64,000 nucleotides of DNA from assembly GCA_003326205.1 (NCBI GenBank), contig LWTK01000036.1, forward strand, positions 712,965-776,964, written 5' to 3'. The position numbers were made by a program, and so were the translations under genes. The DNA is from Nostoc sp. ATCC 43529 (lineage in GTDB: Bacteria > Cyanobacteriota > Cyanobacteriia > Cyanobacteriales > Nostocaceae). Within the stretch, counting starts at the first letter, position 1. Every line of letters begins with the position of its first letter. Under the pieces are notes generated by a model that was not told where the DNA came from, did not search any database, and saw only the letters and a list, made by a program, of their open reading frames with translations. Positions 34,210 to 42,229 of the stretch are shown piece by piece.

Positions 34210-36577
34210 AGAAATTAGAGTTCGCGGTACTGTTCAAGGAGTAGGATTTCGTCCTACTGTATATCGCCTTGCTAAAGTTTGCGGTTTGGGTGGAGATGTT
34301 TGTAATGATGGCGAAGGTGTTTTAATTCGCGTATCTGGTAGTGAAGAAGCAATAACAGAATTTGTTGCTAAATTACAAACAGAATGTCCACCGTTGGCAA
34401 AAATTAATGAACTAATAAGAACTCCTTACGCAGGTGAATTAAATTTTAATAATTTTGTGATTTCTAGTAGCGTCAATAGTGCAATTAAAACAGAAATTGC
34501 TCCTGATGCAGCGACTTGTTCAGAATGTCAAAAAGAAATATTCGACCCTTTTAGCCGTTTTTACCGTTACCCTTTTACCAACTGTACTCATTGCGGCCCT
34601 CGGTTGAGTATTATTCGTGCCATTCCTTATGACAGATGCAATACAAGTATGTCTGCGTTTGTCATGTGTCCAGAATGTGCAAAGGAATACCACGATGTCG
34701 AAAATCGCCGTTTTCATGCCCAACCTGTAGCTTGTCATGCTTGCGGTGCTTCAGCTTGGTTAGAACGTGCTGATGGGAAAGCAGTTACTGCTTCTATGTT
34801 TTCGATGTTAGATGATGTTGATGCCGTTTGTACCCTATTGCAAAAAGGTGAAATTGTCGCAATTAAAGGGTTGGGTGGTTTTCATTTAGCTTGCGATGCA
34901 ACTCAAGAAATTGCTGTAGAAAAATTACGATATAGCAAAAAGCGCTATCATAAACCCTTTGCTTTAATGGCACGGGATGTTGAAGTAATTGAACAGTATT
35001 GTGGTGTAAATGTTAAAGAAAAAGAATTATTAACAAGTCCTGCTGCACCGATTGTTTTATTGCAGAAAAGGGGACTGGGGACTGGGGACTGGGAACTGGG
35101 AATAGAAGTAGAGAAAAAACTTGCAGTGTCAGTAGCACCAGGGCAAAATAGCCTTGGTTTTATGTTACCTTATACGCCGTTACATCATTTAATTTTGCGG
35201 CGGATGAATCGTCCAATTGTTTTAACTAGTGGCAATATTGCTGATGAACCGCAATGTATTGATAATGATGAAGCTAGGGAAAAATTAGGAACAATAGCTA
35301 ATTATTTTCTCCTTCATAACCGGGACATTATTAATCGAGTAGATGATTCAGTGGTGCGGGTTGTTGGCGATAAAGTGCAAACAATTCGGCGTGCTAGGGG
35401 ATATGCACCAGCAGCGATTAGTTTACCGCCGGGATTTGAGAATGTACCGCCGATTTTAGCAATGGGTAGTGAGTTAAAAAATACGTTTTGTTTGTTACGA
35501 GAAAAAGAAGCAATTCTTTCGCAACATCTGGGAGATTTAGAAAATGGTGCGGCTTTTCATAGTTATAAAGAAACTTTGAATTTATACTTAAATTTATTTG
35601 AACATGAACCAGAAATAATTGCGATCGATAAACATTCTGAATATCTTTCAAGCAAAGTTGGTAAAGAATTTGCAGAGAAAAATCAAATTAAAATTAACCC
35701 AGTTCAACATCATCACGCCCACATTGCTGCTTGCATGGCGGAAAATCATATTCCTCTTGATTCGCCTCCAGTATTAGGTATTGCTTTAGATGGTTTGGGC
35801 TATGGAGAAGATGGTAAACTCTGGGGCGGAGAATTTCTGTTAGCAGATTACCGGAAAATTACGAGACTAGCAACATTTAAACCAGTGGCAATGATTGGCG
35901 GTGAGCAAGCAATATATCAGCCTTGGCGTAATACTTACGCTCAATTAATAGCGGCTAATTTTTGGGATTCTTGGCAAGAAAAATATGCTGATTTAGAAAT
36001 AGTTCAATTTTTGAACAATAAGCCACTAAAGCTACTTAATCAATTGATTTATAAAGGAATTAACTCTCCTCCAGCTTCTTCAGTGGGGAGGTTGTTCGAT
36101 GCGGTGGCGGCGGCTATCGGTATTTATAGAGATGAATGTAGCTATGAAGGACAAGCGGCGATCGCAATGGAAGCTCTAGTGAATGCTAACAACTTAAATA
36201 ATGATAAAGAAATGCTAATATATCCTTTTGAATTTAGCTTATTAGATAGTATTTATTGTATAGACCCGCGTCCAATGTGGCAAGGTTTACTTGATGACTT
36301 GCAGCAACAGATTCCTAAATCGGTTATAGCTGGTAAATTTCACAAAGGTTTAGCTAATGCAATTGTGGAGATGGTTAAACTTCTTTGTCAAGAAAATATA
36401 ATTAATCATGTTGTTTTAACAGGAGGAGTATTTCAAAATTGTATATTGTTAGAGCTAGTTAGTAAATCATTAGAAACGTTGGGAATAAAAGTATTGACTC
36501 ACAGGTTAGTTCCGGCTAATGATGGTGGCTTATCTTTGGGGCAAGCAGTTATTACAGCGGCACAATTAAGAAGATAA
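34199..36577 (+). CDS. hypF: carbamoyltransferase HypF
   Basis: HypF, 792 residues, makes the CN ligand precursor for the NiFe centre from carbamoyl phosphate. Domains in order: acylphosphatase (VRGTVQGVGFRPTVYRLAKV), two zinc fingers (CSECQKEIFDPF.. CTHCGP, and CPECAKEY.. CHACG), a YrdC-like nucleotide domain and a Kae1-like C-terminal domain with HHHAHIAACM and GLDGLGYGEDG-like motif. A heptamer repeat (35070-35104) is inserted in frame near residues 291-302, in the YrdC part, making a Gly/Leu/Trp loop. The ATG overlaps the NHL gene stop by 11 bp. Confidence 0.97.
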   Translation: MVAEEIRVRGTVQGVGFRPTVYRLAKVCGLGGDVCNDGEGVLIRVSGSEEAITEFVAKLQTECPPLAKINELIRTPYAGELNFNNFVISSSVNSAIKTEIAPDAATCSECQKEIFDPFSRFYRYPFTNCTHCGPRLSIIRAIPYDRCNTSMSAFVMCPECAKEYHDVENRRFHAQPVACHACGASAWLERADGKAVTASMFSMLDDVDAVCTLLQKGEIVAIKGLGGFHLACDATQEIAVEKLRYSKKRYHKPFALMARDVEVIEQYCGVNVKEKELLTSPAAPIVLLQKRGLGTGDWELGIEVEKKLAVSVAPGQNSLGFMLPYTPLHHLILRRMNRPIVLTSGNIADEPQCIDNDEAREKLGTIANYFLLHNRDIINRVDDSVVRVVGDKVQTIRRARGYAPAAISLPPGFENVPPILAMGSELKNTFCLLREKEAILSQHLGDLENGAAFHSYKETLNLYLNLFEHEPEIIAIDKHSEYLSSKVGKEFAEKNQIKINPVQHHHAHIAACMAENHIPLDSPPVLGIALDGLGYGEDGKLWGGEFLLADYRKITRLATFKPVAMIGGEQAIYQPWRNTYAQLIAANFWDSWQEKYADLEIVQFLNNKPLKLLNQLIYKGINSPPASSVGRLFDAVAAAIGIYRDECSYEGQAAIAMEALVNANNLNNDKEMLIYPFEFSLLDSIYCIDPRPMWQGLLDDLQQQIPKSVIAGKFHKGLANAIVEMVKLLCQENIINHVVLTGGVFQNCILLELVSKSLETLGIKVLTHRLVPANDGGLSLGQAVITAAQLRR
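35070..35104 (+). repeat. GGGGACT heptamer repeat inside the hypF coding sequence
   Basis: Three perfect GGGGACT units (35070-35090), then GGGAACT and GGGAATA. They encode RGLGTGDWELGIE within HypF. The same units occur in intergenic DNA at 21661 and 53150. Confidence 0.95.
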
Positions 36578-36612
36578 ATTTAATTCACGCAAAGGCGCAA
36601 AGGCGCAAAGAA
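36576..36612. repeat. CGCAAAGGCGCAAAG repeat between hypF and hypC
   Basis: CACGCAAAGGCGCAAAGGCG and a further unit fill the short hypF-hypC gap. Relatives are at 36892-36925 (hypC-hypD gap) and, inverted, at 38447-38478 (tautomerase-hypE gap). Confidence 0.85.
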
Positions 36613-36619
36613 GATAAAA

Positions 36620-36880
36620 ATGTGTTTAGGAATTCCTGGTCAAATTATTGAAATTACCAACGTTAATCATAAGTTAGCTATTGTTAATGTTGGTGGTGTG
36701 AAGCGCGAAGTAAATATTGCTTGCATTGTTGATGAAGAACATCCGCCTGAAGCTTGTATTGGAGATTGGGTATTAGTGCATGTTGGCTTTGCGATGAATC
36801 GAATTAATGAGGAAGAAGCAGCAGAAACGTTAGAGTTGTTGGAAGAGTTAGCAGCAGTGCAGGTGGAGATTAGGAATTGA
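36620..36880 (+). CDS. hypC: hydrogenase maturation chaperone HypC
   Basis: HypC, 86 residues, starts with the essential MCLGIPGQI, whose Cys 2 binds the Fe(CN)2CO unit. The rest (GGVKREVNIACIV and GDWVLVHVGFAMNRINEEEA) is the usual OB-like fold and C-terminal helix. HypC works with HypD and then chaperones the HupL precursor. It lies 42 bp after hypF and 125 bp before hypD; both gaps hold copies of a CGCAAAGG/CGCAGAGG repeat. Confidence 0.97.
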   Translation: MCLGIPGQIIEITNVNHKLAIVNVGGVKREVNIACIVDEEHPPEACIGDWVLVHVGFAMNRINEEEAAETLELLEELAAVQVEIRN

Positions 36881-36891
36881 GGGGAGAATTT

Positions 36892-36925
36892 TTCTCACGC
36901 AGAGGCGCGGAGGCGCAGAGAGAAG
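36892..36925. repeat. CGCAGAGGCGCGGAGGCGCAG repeat between hypC and hypD
   Basis: TCACGCAGAGGCGCGGAGGC and GCAGAGAGAAG follow hypC. This is the same family as the repeat before hypC. Confidence 0.85.
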
Positions 36926-37005
36926 AGAGAGAATTTTACTAGTTTTAAAACTCATTTCTTTTCTTCCTTTGCGGTTCGTTTAAAGCAAACTATGGTTCTA
37001 TTCCT

Positions 37006-38190
37006 ATGAAATATGTTGATGAATTCCGCGAAAGAGAAAAGGCTGAAGCCTTACGTCGGGAAATTGGGAAATTGTGCGAGGAATTAGACAAACCTCTCAA
37101 AATTATGGAAGTATGCGGCGGGCATACTCACTCTATATTTAAATATGGGATTGAAGAAATTTTACCCGATCGCATTGAATTAATTCACGGGCCTGGTTGT
37201 CCAGTATGCGTTATGCCAAAGGGGAGATTAGATGATGCGATCGCCATCTCTCAAAATTCTAACGTCATCTTTGCCACCTTTGGCGATGCCATGCGAGTTC
37301 CTGGTTCCAAAACAAGTTTACTGCAAGCCAGGGCACAAGGCGCAGACATCCGTATGGTGTACTCTCCTCTAGATAGTCTACAAATTGCCAAAGATAACCC
37401 CAACAAAGAAGTAGTTTTCTTTGCCTTAGGCTTTGAAACCACAGCCCCCAGTACCGCCTTCACCATTTTGCAAGCAGCAACTGAAGAAATTCCTAACTTC
37501 AGTATGTTTTGCAACCATGTCCTTGTGATTCCCGCCCTCAAAGCATTATTAGATAATCCCGATTTACAACTCGATGGATTTGTTGGGCCTGGTCATGTCA
37601 GCATGGTAATTGGTACTGACCCTTATGAATTTATTTCCCAACAATATAATAAGCCAATTGTCGTTTCTGGATTTGAACCTTTAGATATTCTCCAATCAAT
37701 TTGGATGCTGTTGCAACAGCTAGTAGAAAATCGTTGCCAAGTTGAAAACCAATATAATCGAATTGTGCAAAAAGCCGGGAATAAAGTAGCACTAGAAGCC
37801 ATCAATAAAGTGTTTGCTGTAAGAGATACTTTCGAGTGGCGCGGCTTGGGCGATATTCCCTATTCAGGATTAAAAATTCAACCTGAATATGCTCAATTTG
37901 ATGCCGAACTTAAATTTACCATTCCTAACCTCAAAGTAGCCGACCATAAAGCATGTAAATGTGGAGAAATTCTCAAAGGAGTATTAAAACCTTGGGAATG
38001 CAAAGTATTTGGTACAGCTTGTACGCCCGAAACACCAATTGGCACTTGTATGGTATCTTCTGAAGGTGCTTGTGCAGCTTATTACAAATATGGACGCCTC
38101 TCTACGATGGCCAAAAAAGTAATAGCTGAAAAACCAAAAGTAACCATAACCCAAGAACCTCTCCCCGCCTGTGGTTTCTCGTTAGACTAA
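37006..38190 (+). CDS. hypD: hydrogenase maturation Fe-S protein HypD
   Basis: HypD, 394 residues, is the [4Fe-4S] scaffold on which the Fe(CN)2CO group is built with HypC. Conserved motifs are EVCGGHTHSIFKYG near residue 37, HGPGCPVCVMPKG near 64, and the C-terminal cysteines in CKCGEILKGVLKPWECKVFGTACTPE-type sequence and SSEGACAAYYKYG. The end has an extra 20 residues (KKVIAEKPKVTITQ...) compared with short HypD proteins. Sixteen bases separate it from the tautomerase leader. Confidence 0.97.
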   Translation: MKYVDEFREREKAEALRREIGKLCEELDKPLKIMEVCGGHTHSIFKYGIEEILPDRIELIHGPGCPVCVMPKGRLDDAIAISQNSNVIFATFGDAMRVPGSKTSLLQARAQGADIRMVYSPLDSLQIAKDNPNKEVVFFALGFETTAPSTAFTILQAATEEIPNFSMFCNHVLVIPALKALLDNPDLQLDGFVGPGHVSMVIGTDPYEFISQQYNKPIVVSGFEPLDILQSIWMLLQQLVENRCQVENQYNRIVQKAGNKVALEAINKVFAVRDTFEWRGLGDIPYSGLKIQPEYAQFDAELKFTIPNLKVADHKACKCGEILKGVLKPWECKVFGTACTPETPIGTCMVSSEGACAAYYKYGRLSTMAKKVIAEKPKVTITQEPLPACGFSLD

Positions 38191-38221
38191 TCCCAAACTA
38201 TACCATTTGAGGATAACTTCA

Positions 38222-38437
38222 ATGCCATTTATTACAGTTCAAATTGCCAAAGGACACTCCATCGAAAAAAAGCGCCAACTAGTTAAAGCCATCACCGATG
38301 CCCTTGTCGCCACCTTAAACTCCAAACCAGAATGGATAACCATTCACATCGATGAATTTGAACGCGAAAATTGGGCAGTTGGAGGTCAACTACATTCCGA
38401 CAAACACACTGGTAGACACGAAGAAAAAGGCAGATAA
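38222..38437 (+). CDS. 4-oxalocrotonate tautomerase-like protein
   Basis: A 71-residue tautomerase family protein. After Met removal the catalytic N-terminal proline would be exposed (MPFITVQIAKGHSIEKKRQL), and the rest (ITDALVATLNSKPEWITIHIDEFERENWAVGG) fits 4-OT. GAGGATAAC precedes the ATG at 38222; earlier in-frame codons are in the leader. A gene of this type sits between hypD and hypE in the extended hyp operon of Nostoc. Why a tautomerase should accompany hydrogenase maturation is not known. Confidence 0.9.
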   Translation: MPFITVQIAKGHSIEKKRQLVKAITDALVATLNSKPEWITIHIDEFERENWAVGGQLHSDKHTGRHEEKGR

Positions 38438-38506
38438 AACTCCTCAATTCCCTCTTTGCGCCTCTGCGCCTCTGCGTGATATTCTCCTAAAAAAACACCT
38501 ACAATA

Positions 38507-39553
38507 ATGCACTTCCGTCGCCATAAAATCCAAGACACTCACATAACCCTCGCACATGGTAGCGGTGGTAAAGCCATGCGCGATTTAATTGACGACATCT
38601 TTGTTAATACTTTTAATAACCCAATTCTTTCCCAATTAGAAGACCAAGCAACCTTTAACTTAGCCCCACTTTTACAACAAGGAGACAGACTCGCTTTTAC
38701 CACAGATTCATATGTTATAGATCCTTTATTTTTTCCCGGTAGCGATATCGGAGAATTAGCCATTAACGGCACAATTAACGATTTAGCCGTCAGCGGTGCT
38801 AAACCTTTATATCTCACTTGTAGCGTTATTTTAGAAGAAGGGTTACCAGTAGAAACTTTGCGACGTGTCGCAACCAGCATGAAAGCAGCCGCAACAAAAG
38901 CTGGCGTTCAAATTGTCACTGGTGACACAAAAGTTGTACATCGCGGTGCTGCCGATAAACTATTTATTAATACTGCTGGTATTGGTATCATTCCACAAGG
39001 ACTTAACATTTCTGCCCAAAATATCCAACCTGGGGATGTTGTAATTATTAATGGTGAATTAGGTAATCATGGGGCAGCAATTTTAATTGCCCGTGGAGAA
39101 TTAGCTTTAGAAACTAATATTGAAAGTGACTGTCAGCCGTTGCATGATTTAGTAGAAGCTATCCTCAATATTTGCCCACAAGTTCATGCAATGCGTGATG
39201 TAACACGTGGAGGTTTAGCAACAGTTTTGAATGAATTTGCTGTCACTTCCCATGTAGGAATTCGTCTCTACGAAGAATCTATTCCGGTGCGTGAAGAGGT
39301 AAAAGGTTTTTGCGAAATTTTGGGTTTAGATCCATTTTATTTAGCTAACGAAGGTAAGTTAGTTGTAGTAGCTAAAAGAGAATATGCCGAATCAATCTTA
39401 TCAGCTATGAAATATCATCCCGCAGGAAAAGATGCTTGTATTATTGGGGAAGTAATAACTTCACCTCCAGGTATTGTGTTGTTAAAAACAATTTTTGGCG
39501 CGGAACGTATTGTTGATATGTTAGTAGGCGACCAATTGCCACGAATTTGTTAA
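38507..39553 (+). CDS. hypE: thiocarbamate dehydratase HypE
   Basis: HypE, 348 residues, dehydrates the S-carbamoyl group from HypF to thiocyanate and gives the CN ligand. It is a PurM-like protein: ITLAHGSGGKAMRDLIDDIF near the start, ATFNLAPLLQQGDRLAFTTDSYVIDPLFFPGSDIG, and RDVTRGGLATVLNE. The C-terminus ends in PRIC, whose last Cys is the carbamoylated residue. An inverted copy of the CGCAGAGG repeat lies just before it. hypA follows after 20 bp. Confidence 0.97.
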   Translation: MHFRRHKIQDTHITLAHGSGGKAMRDLIDDIFVNTFNNPILSQLEDQATFNLAPLLQQGDRLAFTTDSYVIDPLFFPGSDIGELAINGTINDLAVSGAKPLYLTCSVILEEGLPVETLRRVATSMKAAATKAGVQIVTGDTKVVHRGAADKLFINTAGIGIIPQGLNISAQNIQPGDVVIINGELGNHGAAILIARGELALETNIESDCQPLHDLVEAILNICPQVHAMRDVTRGGLATVLNEFAVTSHVGIRLYEESIPVREEVKGFCEILGLDPFYLANEGKLVVVAKREYAESILSAMKYHPAGKDACIIGEVITSPPGIVLLKTIFGAERIVDMLVGDQLPRIC

Positions 39554-39573
39554 TATTTAAAATACTTTTTTAT

Positions 39574-39915
39574 ATGCATGAACTAGGAATTACCCAAAAT
39601 ATCGTAGCAATTGTAGCCGAACACGCCAACGGTGCAAAAGTACAACGAGTTTCCTTAGAAATTGGCAAACTTTCAGCTATTATGCCCGATGCTATTCGAT
39701 TTTGTTTTGATATTTGCACTCAAGGTACAGTTTTACAAGATGCGACATTAGAAATTTTGGAAATTCCTGGTTTAGCGAAATGTCGCCAATGCAATGCAGA
39801 AATTTACCTAGATAAACCATTTGGTATCTGTAATTGCGGTAGCGTGGAATTAGATTTAATATCTGGTGAAGAACTCAAAATTAAAGAAATCGAAATAGAG
39901 GAATTATGTGTGTAA
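39574..39915 (+). CDS. hypA: hydrogenase nickel incorporation protein HypA
   Basis: HypA, 113 residues, starts MHELGITQNIV with the Ni ligand His 2. The zinc site is CRQCNAEI (about 69-72) and CNCGS. The ATG at 39574 is the only start that puts His at position 2; an in-frame TTG at 39547 does not. The last ten bases overlap hypB. With HypB it inserts nickel into HupL. Confidence 0.97.
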   Translation: MHELGITQNIVAIVAEHANGAKVQRVSLEIGKLSAIMPDAIRFCFDICTQGTVLQDATLEILEIPGLAKCRQCNAEIYLDKPFGICNCGSVELDLISGEELKIKEIEIEELCV

Positions 39916-40760
39916 CCTGCGGTTGTTCTGATGACGGCGAAACCAAAATTACAAATTTAGAAGTAAGTGAAGGTGAACATAATCATCATCATACTCACAC
40001 TCACACTTTAGCTGATGGCACTGTAATTACTCATTCCCACAGTCACGATACTCACACAGAAGCATCTCAAGTTCATGCCAAAATACATGGCACAACTATC
40101 TCATTAGAACAAGATATCTTAGCAAAAAATAATTTAATCGCAGCCCAAAATCGTGGCTGGTTTAAAGGTCGAAATATCCTCGCTTTAAATTTAATGAGTT
40201 CTCCTGGCGCTGGGAAAACAACTCTTTTAACTCGCACCATCAATGATTTAAAACATCAACTATCTATTAGCGTCATTGAAGGCGACCAAGAAACTACTAA
40301 TGATGCTAAAAAAATTCAAGAAACAGGTTGTAAAGTTATCCAAATTAACACTGGAACAGGCTGTCATTTAGACGCATCAATGATAGACAGGGGTTTACAA
40401 CAACTAAATCCACCCTTGAATTCAGTTGTGATGATTGAAAATGTGGGAAATTTGGTTTGTCCAGCTTTATTTGATTTAGGAGAATTTTCTAAAGTAGTAA
40501 TTCTGTCTGTCACGGAAGGCGAAGATAAGCCGATAAAATATCCGCACATGTTCCGTGCTAGTGACATCATGATTTTGACTAAAATTGATTTGCTACCTTA
40601 CGTGCAATTTGACGTGCAAAAATGCATGGAATACGCGAAGCAAGTTAATCCTAAAATGCAGATTTTTGAGGTTTCTGCAACTACTGGTACAGGATTAGAT
40701 AGTTGGTATAAATGGCTAACTGAGAAGATAACAAATATGTCAGCAGTAATTACGGCATAA
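39906..40760 (+). CDS. hypB: hydrogenase nickel incorporation GTPase HypB
   Basis: HypB, 284 residues, is the GTPase that drives nickel delivery. The N-terminus carries MCVTCGCSDDGE, the high-affinity Ni motif region, then a His-rich stretch (EHNHHHTHTHTLADG and HSHSHDTHTEAS) for nickel storage. The P-loop is NLMSSPGAGKTTLL near residue 98; ENVGNLVCP and TKIDLLP follow. Its ATG overlaps the end of hypA by ten bases. It closes the operon; a gene on the other strand ends 67 bp later. Confidence 0.97.
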   Translation: MCVTCGCSDDGETKITNLEVSEGEHNHHHTHTHTLADGTVITHSHSHDTHTEASQVHAKIHGTTISLEQDILAKNNLIAAQNRGWFKGRNILALNLMSSPGAGKTTLLTRTINDLKHQLSISVIEGDQETTNDAKKIQETGCKVIQINTGTGCHLDASMIDRGLQQLNPPLNSVVMIENVGNLVCPALFDLGEFSKVVILSVTEGEDKPIKYPHMFRASDIMILTKIDLLPYVQFDVQKCMEYAKQVNPKMQIFEVSATTGTGLDSWYKWLTEKITNMSAVITA

Positions 40761-40827
40761 ATGTAATGATACGCGCTTTTGGTGAAATTATAAAAATAGC
40801 GATCGCCACCCCTTTTTCACTACCAAA

Positions 40828-41712
40828 TTACTCACAAATTCGCTGTAATTCTTCAACTGTATTCACCGTTTTAATAGCCTGCTGAATCTCTTTTAATCGC
40901 TGTAAATCTGTAATTTGGTAAATCATTGGCATTAAATCTAACCCAGTATTCCCAAATTTAATTTCCAGTATTAATTCAATACCTGAATATAATTCCTCTC
41001 GCCTTCCACGTTCTTCTCCGCGTGCTTCTCCGCGTGCTTCTCCGCGTGCTTCTCCTTCACGTAAAATTTCTTGATACCAAGGTGACTCGCGCAACACTGT
41101 CATATCCCACCTCATGATTTCTTGGACTAAGGCACTCTCTATTACAAACGTAGCAAAAAACGCCAAAACCGTTTCTAGTTGATTTAATTGTTCGTCGGCA
41201 CGTAGAACTTGCAAGGCTTCTCGAATTATAACTTCGTTTTCACCACCTTTGAGGATGGGTACAAAGGGAAGTAAGGATGGTAATGGTGTATCAAATACAG
41301 TATTTACATCAACTTCCCACAGGTTAATTACTCGATAATCTTGAGTTGCTTTCAAGCCTGCGAAGTTTGATGTATATGTTGTCGGTATTTCTGTGTTAGT
41401 TCCTTTAAGAATGTTAATTAATACTGGATAGGTAGGTAAATTATACTTTTCTTCAGCGAGTGCTGTATAAGCACGCATCCGTCGTGGCATTTCGGGTTTA
41501 TAGCGCAGTTGTAATTCATTGATAACAAGAAACTTACCGTACTGCGGATTTTCCACCCGGATGAGTACATCACTTTGCCTACTCAGCCATTGAAATTCTG
41601 AGTTAAGAATTTCACCTACGATAACGTCGGGAATTTGTGTTACCCACTTTACCCAATTATCGGGTGCAAGACTAATTAAGCGTTTAGTGCTGACATCAGC
41701 AGGTTTGGACAT
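40828..41712 (-). CDS. Rpn-like putative nuclease (DUF4351-type)
   Basis: A 294-residue protein of the Rpn/PD-(D/E)XK transposase-like group. Acidic and basic residues in QSDVLIRVENPQYGKFLVINELQLRYKPEMPRRM fit the nuclease core (D...E-x-Q). A region near 220-235 (GEARGEARGEARGEERG) is encoded by tandem 12-bp units, and the C-terminal part (LELILEIKFGNTG-like, then LKEIQQAIKTVNTVEELQRI) matches the short DUF4351-like module. It is a different subfamily from the DUF2887 gene at 28781. It is convergent with hypB. Confidence 0.8.
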   Translation of the reverse strand: MSKPADVSTKRLISLAPDNWVKWVTQIPDVIVGEILNSEFQWLSRQSDVLIRVENPQYGKFLVINELQLRYKPEMPRRMRAYTALAEEKYNLPTYPVLINILKGTNTEIPTTYTSNFAGLKATQDYRVINLWEVDVNTVFDTPLPSLLPFVPILKGGENEVIIREALQVLRADEQLNQLETVLAFFATFVIESALVQEIMRWDMTVLRESPWYQEILREGEARGEARGEARGEERGRREELYSGIELILEIKFGNTGLDLMPMIYQITDLQRLKEIQQAIKTVNTVEELQRICE

Positions 41713-41804
41713 AAGTCAGTTATAAAGAAAGTAGACGCACAAAAAAATTTTATAACTTAGAAAAGTCAAAATATCAAAGTAAATAATTATTTTAAAATGA
41801 CAAA

Positions 41805-41829
41805 ACCCTGCACTCTAAGAGTACAGGGT
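41805..41829 (-). terminator. terminator of the luciferase-like operon
   Basis: ACCCTG-C-ACTC (41805-41815) pairs with GAGT-A-CAGGGT (41819-41829): ten base pairs with one mismatch and a 3-nt loop. Read on the minus strand the stem is followed by TTTTG and then AT-rich sequence. It lies 26 bp after the stop of the gene at 41855. Confidence 0.8.
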
Positions 41830-41854
41830 GTGAGACAATATGATATTTATCGAC

Positions 41855-42229
41855 CTAAAGCCAATCTCGATAAGCAGAGATTTCATTGACACCAATTTCA
41901 AAGGGCATTCCTTTGCCAAATGGAGGATAAACGCGAATTTTGGCGTTAGTAGAAAACCTCTCTAACCGATTACCTAACTGGGGAATATTGCTGACAATAT
42001 GCCAGTAAGATATTAAGTCAGGGCAATCAATAATTAATGTGAGAATGTTGGCATTTGTTGTCAGATACCACTGACAATTAGATAACAGTACTCGCGTAAT
42101 GCGATCGCAGGCTAAAAAAAAGCATCTGCCTGTAGACTGTTCTAATTCCATCTGCAACATTCCATCCTCTCTTGTTACCTCAGTTGGAGGTAAATCATCG
42201 GGAGGTAGCAGGTGTAATTTAGAAGACAT
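41855..42229 (-). CDS. uncharacterised 124-aa protein, paralogue of the gene at 21285
   Basis: This protein shares with the 21285 gene product the segments CDRITRVLLSNCQWYLTT, LTLIIDCPDLISYW, NAKIRVYPPFGKGMPFE and the YRD end. The family is not known to me. Its start overlaps the end of the luciferase-like oxidoreductase gene by 11 bp, so the pair is translationally coupled. A clear terminator follows. The other copy also follows a flavin enzyme, so I infer the family helps such enzymes; there is no direct proof. Confidence 0.72.
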   Translation of the reverse strand: MSSKLHLLPPDDLPPTEVTREDGMLQMELEQSTGRCFFLACDRITRVLLSNCQWYLTTNANILTLIIDCPDLISYWHIVSNIPQLGNRLERFSTNAKIRVYPPFGKGMPFEIGVNEISAYRDWL

